From Anaerolineae bacterium (GTDB lineage Bacteria > Chloroflexota > Anaerolineae > Promineifilales > Promineifilaceae): a stretch of 25,175 nucleotides of DNA. The first letter of the stretch is position 1. Each line of letters begins with the position of its first letter. Of this stretch, positions 1-7,586 are shown piece by piece. Below the pieces are notes generated by a model, which had not been told where the DNA came from, searched no databases, and saw nothing but the letters and a program-made list of their open reading frames with translations. The position numbers and the translations under genes were made by a program. Location of the stretch: positions 1-25,175 of the forward strand of contig JANQGC010000174.1 of the NCBI GenBank assembly GCA_028277515.1. Reading direction: 5' to 3'.

Positions 1-503
1 GGATGTGTCATGTCCGGAAAGCGTGGGCCGGCTGACTCGTCATTGGGTCCACGAAGGGGGTTGTAGCCGGCTATTCCAGGAAAGTTAATATGATTACTGA
101 TCAACATCAAATCACCTGGCTTGAAATTGGGATTCATACCCCCGGCAGCATTGGTTACAATGAAAGTAGCCATTCCCAGGTTAATCATGACCCGGACCGG
201 TAACGTGATTTGATAGGGAGAATATCCTTCATAGAAGTGATTGCGGCCTTGCAGTACAATCACTGTTTTGTTCTGGAGTTGGCCTATTACGAGACGGCCA
301 GTATGTCCGGGAACTGTCGGTTTTGGCCAATGGGGAATTTGTTCGACCGGAATAATGTCCGGATTTTGAATTTCATCCGCCAATTGGCTAAGCCCAGAAC
401 CGAGAATAAGACCTACCTCAGGTTCCTTAGCGGTTTGATTTTTAATGGTGTTTACTGCTTCTTCAATCTGCGCAGATGATATAAACATATTCTCAGCAAT
501 CAT
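1..503 (-). CDS. punA: Purine nucleoside phosphorylase, N-terminal part (cut by window edge)
   Basis: Catalyses phosphorolysis of purine nucleosides to free base and ribose-1-phosphate in the cytoplasm (purine salvage). Reading from 503 leftwards, 167 residues are present and the frame stays open to the window edge. Family motifs are all visible in order: LILGSGL near residue 30, VPGHTG (phosphate loop) near 75, LQGRNHFYEGYS near 95, TNAAGG near 125 and GDLMLISNHINF, then the start of the GPNDE...GPRFPDM segment. These mark the trimeric PNP family (PunA/DeoD type I); the family is usually about 270 residues, so roughly the last 100 are missing. The ATG at 503 overlaps the stop of the upstream recombinase gene as ATGA, so the two are probably translationally coupled. 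The neighbour has no metabolic link to purine salvage. The family is clear; the exact substrate preference is not readable from this part. Confidence 0.93.
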   Translation of the reverse strand, partial: MIAENMFISSAQIEEAVNTIKNQTAKEPEVGLILGSGLSQLADEIQNPDIIPVEQIPHWPKPTVPGHTGRLVIGQLQNKTVIVLQGRNHFYEGYSPYQITLPVRVMINLGMATFIVTNAAGGMNPNFKPGDLMLISNHINFPGIAGYNPLRGPNDESAGPRFPDMTH

Positions 504-1378
504 TCTGCTTCTTCCTCAATCTGGGTATATATTTGTGTGGTGGAAATATTGGCATGTCCCAAGAGTTTTTGTACTTCCTCTAAATCGCTCCCACTGTCGA
601 GCTTGTGTTGTGCGAAACTATGGCGCAGGGTGTGTGGTGTAACTTTAGAATCGAGGTCGGCTTCCTGAGCATAAGATTTAATAATCAACCAAAGACCCTG
701 ACGGGTAAGCTGCTGTCCTCGATGGTTTAAAAATAGAGCTGTTTCATTTGGGTCTTTAACCAAATACGGCCGACCTTCTGAAAGATATGTAGAGAGAATA
801 TGAAGCATATCTTCCTGGAGGGGAACTTCTCTTCCTCTTCTGTCGCTGTCCTGCATGATAACCATCAAGTGTTCATTAGCCAAATCAACATCATCCAATT
901 GCAGGTTGACCACTTCCGAAACCCTCATTCCGGTTGCATATAGCATGTTAAGCAATGCGAGATCTCGCAAATGTTTTGGTGTATTGCCTCTCGCTGGTGC
1001 TTTTAGTAAATCCGCTATTTCCTTTGACGCCAATGTTTTGGGCAATCTTTTTTCAACTTTAGGGGAGTCGATGTCAATAGTAGGATTCTTTGAGATTTCA
1101 TTCCTGGCATGCAGATAATTGAAAAATGACTTTACGGCCGCCACTTTACGGGCAATTGATGAGGCTGCATAAGGCTTTTTTCGGTTTTTTAAGCTGTCTA
1201 CATATTGATCAATAATTTCTGCATCAACTTCAGCCCAACTATGTAACTGGCCAGCATACTCATTTTCAAGGAAATCGTAAAATTGTGTGAGATCATTGCG
1301 GTATGCAGCTACTGTGTTATCAGAATAACGATATTCTGTTTTGAGGAAGGATAGGAAGATTTGCAGCTGTTGCTCCAT
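500..1378 (-). CDS. xerC: Tyrosine recombinase, XerC/XerD-like
   Basis: Site-specific tyrosine recombinase of the Xer type, which resolves chromosome dimers at dif sites. Of 292 residues (normal for Xer), the first ~90 form the SAM-like core-binding domain and the rest the catalytic domain. Visible catalytic residues are R152 (ATGMRVSE), H249 and R252 (HTLRHSFA), H275 (LLGH) and the nucleophile Y284 (TQIYTQ). The beta-hairpin between them, normally G-K-G-x-K-x-R with the catalytic lysine, reads MQDSDRRGREVPL here, so the usual lysine is absent and only arginines are present. The gene is the first of a pair with punA. It stands alone with no second Xer gene nearby, so XerC versus XerD cannot be decided; an integrase of a mobile element is less likely given length and context. 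No dif-like site was recognised nearby. Confidence 0.92.
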   Translation of the reverse strand: MEQQLQIFLSFLKTEYRYSDNTVAAYRNDLTQFYDFLENEYAGQLHSWAEVDAEIIDQYVDSLKNRKKPYAASSIARKVAAVKSFFNYLHARNEISKNPTIDIDSPKVEKRLPKTLASKEIADLLKAPARGNTPKHLRDLALLNMLYATGMRVSEVVNLQLDDVDLANEHLMVIMQDSDRRGREVPLQEDMLHILSTYLSEGRPYLVKDPNETALFLNHRGQQLTRQGLWLIIKSYAQEADLDSKVTPHTLRHSFAQHKLDSGSDLEEVQKLLGHANISTTQIYTQIEEEAE

Positions 1379-1656
1379 GGAACTTTACTCCTGTACGACA
1401 AATTGAATACAAATACGATTTGCTAATTAAAAGTCGCCCTAAACAATACTAAATTCGTGTAGCCAAAGTGGAGCGCCTTGATTCCCATAGGCAAAATAAA
1501 AATTATATGAGTAGCTGTTCGTTCAATAAAGAGATATTTACTGCCCAAACACCTGCAAAATAGCCTACCTGTTAAGGGATTATGTAACTTAGGCTGCAAG
1601 TGCATTATATCATTACTTTTCATAAGATCAATATTTAATCGACATAATATTTCTGA

Positions 1657-1788
1657 ATTTTCACAGAATCATGGGTAGGCGCAAGAAAAAATCAGACCAG
1701 GGCGGCTCGCTTTCGTGTAGTTAAATGGAAAGACATCAATTTTCGTAGCGAAAAAATTAAAAGCTGGTATTATGTTACGTTCCGGTAG
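1657..1788 (+). pseudogene. Possible remnant of a tyrosine integrase in the intergenic gap
   Basis: The 1379-1871 gap (about 490 bases) has no convincing gene. One stop-to-stop frame here reads a coding-like string, ESWVGARKNQTRAARF followed by VVKWKDINFRSEKIKSW, ending at TAG 1786-1788. The pattern (small-G-x-R, about ten residues, then K-W-K-D-I-N-F and a charged stretch) resembles the segment around the first catalytic arginine of phage-type integrases, commonly written T-G-x-R...L-x-W-x-D-I-D. There is no start, and neither the upstream nor the downstream catalytic parts are present, so at best it is a decayed fragment. Chance resemblance is quite possible. The rest of the gap shows only A/T-rich sequence and the ribosome binding site of the next gene. 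Confidence 0.25.
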
Positions 1789-1871
1789 TTAAATCGAAAC
1801 TGGTCAAACATAACCGAATTCAATGCCCAGGTCCTGGGTAAAAGCCTTAATAATTAAAATAGGAGATACAA

Positions 1872-3203
1872 ATGTCTGCAAATAACCAACGCAATGTGCT
1901 TATCGCGGGGGCGGCCGGACGTGACTTTCACAATTTCAATACTTTTTTCCGTAATAACGAAAAGTTTCGTGTAGTGGCCTTTACAGCTACCCAAATTCCT
2001 AACATTGAAGGAAGAAAATATCCTGCATCTTTATCCGGTCAACTATATCCACAAGGGATACCAATTTATCATGAATCTGAATTAGAGAAGCTGATCCAGG
2101 AATTGGATGTCGACGAAGTCGTGTTCGCTTATTCGGATGTTTCGCATGAGACAGTGATGCATTTGGCTTCCCGTTCATTGGCCGCAGGTGCGGGATTTCG
2201 ATTTCTCGGTCCTGAGGAGACGATGGTGCAGTCCACTAAACCACTTCTATCAGTGTGTGCTGTACGAACCGGGAGCGGCAAGAGTCAAACCTCGCGCCGG
2301 GTTTTGTCTATTTTGCAGGATGAACTTGGATTTGAAAAGGTTGTAGCGATTCGCCATCCAATGCCCTATGGCGATCTCGCAAAACAGGCTGTACAACGTT
2401 TTTCCAGCCACCAGGATATGGTCGATCAAAACTGTACCATTGAGGAGATGGAGGAGTATGAACCATATGTTGAAAGAGACGCTGTCATATATGCCGGAGT
2501 TGATTATGAAGCAATCTTGCACGAGGCGGAAAAAGAAGCGGATATAATCATTTGGGACGGGGGGAATAATGATTTGCCATTTTACCATTCTGATTTCCAT
2601 ATTGTTGTCACTGATCCACATAGACCAGGACATGAACTGACCTACCATCCAGGGGAAACGAATTTACGAATGGCTGATGTTGTAGTCATTAATAAAACGG
2701 ATACGGCCGACCATCAAAATGTCGTCACCGTACAAAACAATATTCGTAAAGTCAATCCACAGGCGACTATCGTGAAAGCCGCTTCACCACTATTTCTGGA
2801 CGATCCTTCATTAGTTAAAGGGAAACGGGTGTTAGTTATAGAGGATGGACCAACGCTGACCCACGGCGAAATGGCCTACGGTGCAGGTGTTGTTGCTGCT
2901 GAATATTTTGGCGCAGAAGAGATCATCGATCCACGACCTTATGCTGTTCGATCTATTGAGGCTACTTTTAATCAATATCCCAGCACGGGCGCCGTTTTGC
3001 CGGCGATGGGGTATGGAAGAGAACAGATGCTCGATCTCCAGGAAACAATTAATAATACACCTACCGATCTTGTCCTGGTGGCTACCCCAATTGATTTGGG
3101 ACGCATCATTGAGATGAATAAGCCAAATGAAAGGGTACGGTATGAACTTCAAGAAATTGGGCAACCAACATTGACCGAGTTGATCAGAGAACGGTTTGGC
3201 TAA
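1872..3203 (+). CDS. COG2403-type P-loop GTPase / cyclic 2,3-diphosphoglycerate synthetase-like protein
   Basis: A 443-residue cytoplasmic P-loop protein. The N-terminus (residues 8-20, VLIAGAAGRDFHNFN) is a Rossmann-like nucleotide-binding strand-loop. A Walker A loop TGSGKSQT lies at 133-140, an acidic DGGNND at 229-234 and an NKTD guanine-specificity-like motif at 274-277. This architecture matches the family that includes archaeal cyclic 2,3-diphosphoglycerate synthetase (CpgS) and bacterial proteins annotated only as predicted GTPases (COG2403). Length and motif order fit the family end to end. Archaeal CpgS makes cyclic 2,3-diphosphoglycerate from 2,3-bisphosphoglycerate with ATP; whether this bacterial member does so is unknown, and nothing in the neighbourhood helps. 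The start is supported by AGGAGA just upstream of ATG 1872. It precedes htpG on the same strand but is separated by about 95 bases with a weak hairpin, so separate transcription is plausible. Confidence 0.8.
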   Translation: MSANNQRNVLIAGAAGRDFHNFNTFFRNNEKFRVVAFTATQIPNIEGRKYPASLSGQLYPQGIPIYHESELEKLIQELDVDEVVFAYSDVSHETVMHLASRSLAAGAGFRFLGPEETMVQSTKPLLSVCAVRTGSGKSQTSRRVLSILQDELGFEKVVAIRHPMPYGDLAKQAVQRFSSHQDMVDQNCTIEEMEEYEPYVERDAVIYAGVDYEAILHEAEKEADIIIWDGGNNDLPFYHSDFHIVVTDPHRPGHELTYHPGETNLRMADVVVINKTDTADHQNVVTVQNNIRKVNPQATIVKAASPLFLDDPSLVKGKRVLVIEDGPTLTHGEMAYGAGVVAAEYFGAEEIIDPRPYAVRSIEATFNQYPSTGAVLPAMGYGREQMLDLQETINNTPTDLVLVATPIDLGRIIEMNKPNERVRYELQEIGQPTLTELIRERFG

Positions 3204-3209
3204 AATGGA

Positions 3210-3233
3210 ATAAAAACAGATCAATGTTTTTAT
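3210..3233 (+). terminator. A/T-rich hairpin between the P-loop gene and htpG
   Basis: Nine-base arms (ATAAAAACA / TGTTTTTAT) around a six-base loop begin seven bases after the stop of the upstream gene. The stem contains almost no G/C and no separate T tract follows, so it is a weak terminator candidate at best. Confidence 0.3.
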
Positions 3234-3298
3234 GTACCTCTAACAATGGTCGGGTAGGATATTCAGTTGTGTAAGTTTGAATTATTGAGAGGATGTTA

Positions 3299-5212
3299 AT
3301 GGAAATGAACGACAGTAATAATGCGCAGAACCAGGCGGAAGCCTATCGATTTAAAGCAGAAATTAAGCAACTCCTGCACATATTGGCTCATTCATTGTAC
3401 AAGGATCGAGATATTTTTTTGCGCGAGTTGATATCCAATGCCTCCGACGCGTTAACTCGTATGCATTTTGAAAGTTTAACCAATCGCGATGTTCTTGATG
3501 TCGATGCGGAACTGGCGATTCATATTGACGTTCCCGATATCGAAGAGGGAGAGCCTATAAAAATTATCATAAAGGACAGCGGCATTGGCATGAATCATGA
3601 TGAAGTGGTTCAAAATTTGGGAACCATTGCCCAATCAGGCGCCAGGGACTTCCTTGCCAAAATTGACGATAAAGATTTTGAAGCCAGTGATGTGATCGGC
3701 CAATTTGGTGTCGGTTTTTATTCTGTTTTCATGGTAGCGGATCAAGTCGAGGTCGTTTCCCGAAGTTTTAGACCAGGGGATCAGGCAGTTTCCTGGATTT
3801 CTGATGGTGGAGAAGATTTCCGGGTTGACACGGCCGAAAAAGAAGATCGGGGCACAGAAATCCATATAACGCTAAAAAAAGATGCCGAGGAATTTGCCAA
3901 CGCGTGGAAGTTAAAACAAATTGTCAAGAAGTATTCTGACTTTGTGCGCTATCCGATTTATGTTGGGGAAGAGCAAGCCAATCAGCAGGAATCATTGTGG
4001 CGAAAACAATCCTCCCAGGTTGAGGAAGAGGATTACAAGCAGTTTTACCAACAATTGACTATGGATTTTGAAGAGCCGTTAATGGTCACTCATTTTGCCT
4101 CGGATGCTCCCATTCATGTGCGATCTTTGTTATTTATTCCGGCAAAAAGGGAGCCTGGAATCCTTGCCGCGCGTAAAGATCCGGGCGTGATGCTTTATTC
4201 ACATAATGTTTTAATTCAAGAATATAGCACTGATCTTCTGCCCCCCTGGCTCAATTTTGTTGATGGAGTTGTGGATTCAGAAGATTTGCCACTAAATGTT
4301 AGTCGCGAAACGGTTCAGCACAGCCGCATCATGCAACAATTGGCGCGGACTGTGCGAAAACGTGTCTTAAGAGATCTTGCCCAATTATCAGAAAAAGATC
4401 CCGACAAATATGCAGATTTTTGGAATGAGTTTGGACGATTTTTCAAAGAAGGCCTGGCAACTGATCCGGCTGCAAAGGATGAGATTTTACCTTATCTGAG
4501 GTATGTCTCCTCAAACGACGAAAAGGACCTCGCCTCTTTGGATGATTATATTGAGCGTATGTCGGAGAACCAGGATGAGATTTATTATGTCCTGGGAGAT
4601 GATGTTCAATCGGCCGCCAGGAGTCCGCATTTGGATCCGTTTAAGGAAAGAGAGCTAGAAGTCCTGTACTGGGTCGATCCTTTGGATGCTTTCCTGGCAC
4701 CGATGCTGACAGAGTATAAGGATAAAAAGCTGCGAAATGTTGACGATGCAGACATTGAACTGCCTCCATCAGATGAGGAAGAACAACAGGAAGACGTTCA
4801 ATCCCTTGAGGAAAAACCGTTTAATGTGCTTGTCGGCCGTTTTGTGACTGTCCTCGGCGATCGGATTATAGAAGTCCGAGAATCAAAGGTTCTTAAAAAT
4901 AGCCCCGTAAGATTAGTATCGCCCAAAGATGCTCAAGGTAGGGATATGGAGCGATTACAACGCTATCTCGACCAGAATTACGAGGTGCCAAAGAAAATTC
5001 TTGAGATCAATCGAAATCATCCCTTGATCGGTAATTTAGGACACTTAGCGGAGGATCATCCTGAATCTGAATTAATCAAATTATCAATAGAGCAATTGTA
5101 TGAGAGTGCCCTGGTGCAAGAAGGATTGCATCCAAACCCTTTGCAAATGCTGCCCCGAATTGAGGAGCTGATGCTGTTGGCTTCAACAGCGGCTTCCAAT
5201 CAGAATAAATAG
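3299..5212 (+). CDS. htpG: Chaperone HtpG (Hsp90)
   Basis: ATP-dependent Hsp90 chaperone acting as a cytoplasmic homodimer. The GHKL ATPase motifs are intact: ELISNASDA near residue 43, DSGIGM near 93, GTIAQSGA near 108 and GQFGVGFYS near 134. The middle domain contains the conserved LPLNVSRE segment (...EDLPLNVSRETVQ) near residue 335, and the protein ends in a normal C-terminal dimerisation domain (NRNHPLI; LEDH-like region AEDHPESELI). About 637 residues is the usual bacterial length. Three in-frame ATGs occur at 3293, 3299 and 3305. The Shine-Dalgarno GAGAGGA (3287-3293) overlaps the first, so 3299 (five-base spacing) or 3305 is the more likely start. No heat-shock operator such as CIRCE is visible upstream. 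Confidence 0.97.
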   Translation: MEMNDSNNAQNQAEAYRFKAEIKQLLHILAHSLYKDRDIFLRELISNASDALTRMHFESLTNRDVLDVDAELAIHIDVPDIEEGEPIKIIIKDSGIGMNHDEVVQNLGTIAQSGARDFLAKIDDKDFEASDVIGQFGVGFYSVFMVADQVEVVSRSFRPGDQAVSWISDGGEDFRVDTAEKEDRGTEIHITLKKDAEEFANAWKLKQIVKKYSDFVRYPIYVGEEQANQQESLWRKQSSQVEEEDYKQFYQQLTMDFEEPLMVTHFASDAPIHVRSLLFIPAKREPGILAARKDPGVMLYSHNVLIQEYSTDLLPPWLNFVDGVVDSEDLPLNVSRETVQHSRIMQQLARTVRKRVLRDLAQLSEKDPDKYADFWNEFGRFFKEGLATDPAAKDEILPYLRYVSSNDEKDLASLDDYIERMSENQDEIYYVLGDDVQSAARSPHLDPFKERELEVLYWVDPLDAFLAPMLTEYKDKKLRNVDDADIELPPSDEEEQQEDVQSLEEKPFNVLVGRFVTVLGDRIIEVRESKVLKNSPVRLVSPKDAQGRDMERLQRYLDQNYEVPKKILEINRNHPLIGNLGHLAEDHPESELIKLSIEQLYESALVQEGLHPNPLQMLPRIEELMLLASTAASNQNK

Positions 5213-5221
5213 TGTTGTGCG

Positions 5222-5291
5222 CATATTTAGGGTAGCCAGGCAAATAAATTGGCTGAGTTTTCAACCAGATTAATGGGTTACCCTAAATGTG
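5222..5291. repeat. Large imperfect hairpin between convergent htpG and lysE-type gene
   Basis: Sixteen-base arms at 5222-5237 (CATATTTAGGGTAGCC) and 5276-5291 (GGTTACCCTAAATGTG) pair throughout as RNA with two G-U wobbles. The 38-base loop contains a second partial stem (TTGGCTGA with TTCAACCAG). It starts ten bases after the htpG stop. It may act as a bidirectional terminator or be a relic of a small palindromic element. No T tract follows, and one occurrence cannot separate these. Confidence 0.45.
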
Positions 5292-5392
5292 AATCATATT
5301 CTTCGTTGATAAAGACGAGTAAGAAAACAACCTTAATATTACTCAATAGCATAATAGCCTTAATCCAGGTCTTCTAACTCATGCTATAGTTT

Positions 5393-5998
5393 TTAAGCTC
5401 TAAAAATCATCCAGACAGCAACCAGGAGAAGTATCAACCCAAATATTTTTCCCTGCCAGTTTGCTCCTTTATCTGTTTTAAGCACACGACCAAGAAGGTC
5501 GCCCCCAAGGACCCAGATCAATCCACTGGTTACACCAATTGTGATCAAAAATGCTGTAAAGAATAGAATTTGTGCCCATTGAGGCTGAGTTGGGTCTAAA
5601 AATAATGCAAACATCATGGCCTGTACCGCAAAAGCTTTAAAATTCAATAGTTCCAAAATTGCCCCGTCTTTGAAGCCAAGCCCTTGATGGATTTGTTTTT
5701 CCTCATCCTCAATTGTTGATGCCCGAAAAAAATGATATGCAAGAAAAATAAGATATGCCGCTCCAGCATATTGAAAAAACATTAAAATCGTTGGATATTG
5801 AAAAACGAGTTCGGCTAAGCCTACGCCAACAATTAAAGATTGCAAGGTAAAAATTGTGTAAATACCGATCATGAATGGAACTGTTTTGCGAAAGCCAAAA
5901 CTGGTACCTGATGATGCTAGAAGTAAATTGGCGGGTCCCGGGCTAATCGTAAGTGGAAATAGGGCCAAAAAAAGGAGAAAAATTGTATCAATAGTCAT
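5393..5998 (-). CDS. LysE/RhtB-family amino-acid exporter
   Basis: A 201-residue integral membrane protein with about six hydrophobic segments, the normal size for the LysE/RhtB superfamily. The N-terminal signature ISPGPANLLLASSGTSFG (residues ~18-35) is the family hallmark, and a second conserved hydrophobic block lies around LLNFKAFAVQAMMFAL. Known members export basic amino acids, homoserine/threonine or related small metabolites across the cytoplasmic membrane; the substrate cannot be read from this sequence. It is a single gene, convergent with htpG and separated from the next minus-strand gene by about 200 bases in which I see nothing beyond A/T-rich promoter-like sequence. Confidence 0.9.
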   Translation of the reverse strand: MTIDTIFLLFLALFPLTISPGPANLLLASSGTSFGFRKTVPFMIGIYTIFTLQSLIVGVGLAELVFQYPTILMFFQYAGAAYLIFLAYHFFRASTIEDEEKQIHQGLGFKDGAILELLNFKAFAVQAMMFALFLDPTQPQWAQILFFTAFLITIGVTSGLIWVLGGDLLGRVLKTDKGANWQGKIFGLILLLVAVWMIFRA

Positions 5999-6200
5999 TC
6001 AAGCGACCTTTTTCGATTACCCCAATAGAAAGTTCGTTATGGTAGTGGGGGGCGAATTGGTGTGAGGTATATTTGGCATGCAACAAAACGGTCTGCCCTA
6101 GCTCTTTTAGATGCCAGATATTTGATTCATTTCTTCGACTCATGAAATCTAACCTATCTTTTATGGCTCGATTCTCGATTAGTTAGCGATTTTAAGGTGT

Positions 6201-7571
6201 TTAATTGCGAACGACTGACATAATGGCGTGGCCGATTTCCTCAACCTCATGCTGATTTTCTTCACCTTCCAGTACAATAACCACAACATAATCACTCTGT
6301 TCAAGATCAAGAATACCTGTGAACCAGGCATTCATGCTCTCTAGCCCAGAGAGGACAAGGGTGCTTCGCTGAATTAAATTTTCATTCTCCGGCAAGGCTC
6401 CTTTAACAGCATTTGCTGCGAAGGCGCTGCTTGCGTCTGACGTCTCCGGTTCCAATCGCCAAGGTTGCCATGATCCATCACCGCTTTGGATCTCTAATCC
6501 AATTTGTCCTTGTGGCAAAAACCCATCATTCGTTAGAGCACTCATAGCCAACCCTATCTGATAAGGAGTAACGGATAGGTTGTCCTGTCCAATACCGGCT
6601 AATAAAGGATCGTTTATTGGCTCATCAGGGATGGTTATAGTATCAATCTCAAAGCTGGGATCACGGTTTAATCCAAAGCGGGAAAACGCAGTATCTAAGC
6701 CGGTGATGCCTAGCTGGTCAGCGAGCTCGAGCATGGGGCCAGGACATTGTCCTCGCAGCACATCTGCCCATGTTGTGTTGTTTGGAGGTGGCGTTTGGCA
6801 TCCAATTTGCTGGCCATTTATTTCCACCATTCGGCTGGGTTCTTCAACGCGCTCATTTAATTGAATGATTCCCTGATCGATCGCATGGGCAATAATAAAG
6901 GGTTGAAGCAGTAAACCAGGTTGGTACTGGCCCTGGGTTGCACGATTCAATAAAGGAGCAGTGTTATCTGATCTTAAGCTGTCGAATTGCTCTTCAAGGG
7001 TGTTGGCGTCGTAGGTGGGGCTGTTAGCCAGCGTCCGCACCCATATTCTTTCCGGAGAGGTTTCTTCAAGCTCCAACAATAATGCCGCTCCTTCGCGGTT
7101 GTTTAGTGCCTTTATTGCCGTTTCCTGGATTCCAGAATCAATAGCCAACTTTACATCATTTCCCACCTGGGGGGGATGCAGACTATCTTGCCAGACTGAT
7201 TGCCAATCAGAATCAGGATCATTTCTGAGGATGGGATCAAAGCCACTTTCAGAGCCAGACGTGCCCAGGTTTATGCTATAAAATCCCACTGCCGGACCGA
7301 AATTTGGATAAGGATAGATGCGTTGTTGTTGGCCTGATGAGTCTCGACTATAAGCTAATAGGTTGTTATTCCGGTCCAAAATCGATCCGCGCTGGATGCG
7401 CAGTTCATTCTCGACCAACCTAGGATTATCAGGTCTACTTAAGATTGAACCGGCTCTAACGATTCCCCAAAATGCCAAAGCAAGGGCTATCATCATAAAA
7501 AGAATGAGAAACACAATTCCTATTCTCTTTAAATTATTTTGATTGGGTGAATTCAGATAGCGAGATGTCAT
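6201..7571 (-). CDS. Penicillin-binding-protein-like transpeptidase fold, apparently catalytically dead
   Basis: A 456-residue protein with one N-terminal transmembrane helix (residues ~16-37), then the class B PBP hallmark RGSILDRNNNLLA (61-73) and a transpeptidase fold. The fold is recognisable from RATQGQYQPG (210-219), LADQLGI (283-289), GIGQDNLSVTPYQIGLAMSAL (about 326-346) and NAWFTGIL (414-421). The catalytic motifs are missing. The S-x-x-K site, normally PGSTFK, reads PGLLLQ (Ser to Leu220, Lys to Gln223). The S-x-N site aligns with Q275-C-P277. The K-T-G motif before NAWF is replaced by LVLSGLES. The length is short for FtsI, with no obvious PASTA or pedestal extension. It starts 15 bases after an intact SEDS gene, so it is probably the structural or activating partner of that glycosyltransferase and not a crosslinking enzyme. 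The reading frame is intact, with no sign of decay, so a pseudogene is unlikely. Confidence 0.82.
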   Translation of the reverse strand: MTSRYLNSPNQNNLKRIGIVFLILFMMIALALAFWGIVRAGSILSRPDNPRLVENELRIQRGSILDRNNNLLAYSRDSSGQQQRIYPYPNFGPAVGFYSINLGTSGSESGFDPILRNDPDSDWQSVWQDSLHPPQVGNDVKLAIDSGIQETAIKALNNREGAALLLELEETSPERIWVRTLANSPTYDANTLEEQFDSLRSDNTAPLLNRATQGQYQPGLLLQPFIIAHAIDQGIIQLNERVEEPSRMVEINGQQIGCQTPPPNNTTWADVLRGQCPGPMLELADQLGITGLDTAFSRFGLNRDPSFEIDTITIPDEPINDPLLAGIGQDNLSVTPYQIGLAMSALTNDGFLPQGQIGLEIQSGDGSWQPWRLEPETSDASSAFAANAVKGALPENENLIQRSTLVLSGLESMNAWFTGILDLEQSDYVVVIVLEGEENQHEVEEIGHAIMSVVRN

Positions 7572-7586
7572 TTTTCCGGAAAATGA

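Noticed and set aside
1423..1623. 66-codon minus-strand frame in the gap after xerC
   Set aside because: No ribosome binding site, no recognisable domain, and composition like A/T-rich spacer.
6201..7571. Calling this gene an active PBP2/FtsI transpeptidase
   Set aside because: Ser, Lys, S-x-N and K-T-G are all missing, so only the fold is supported.
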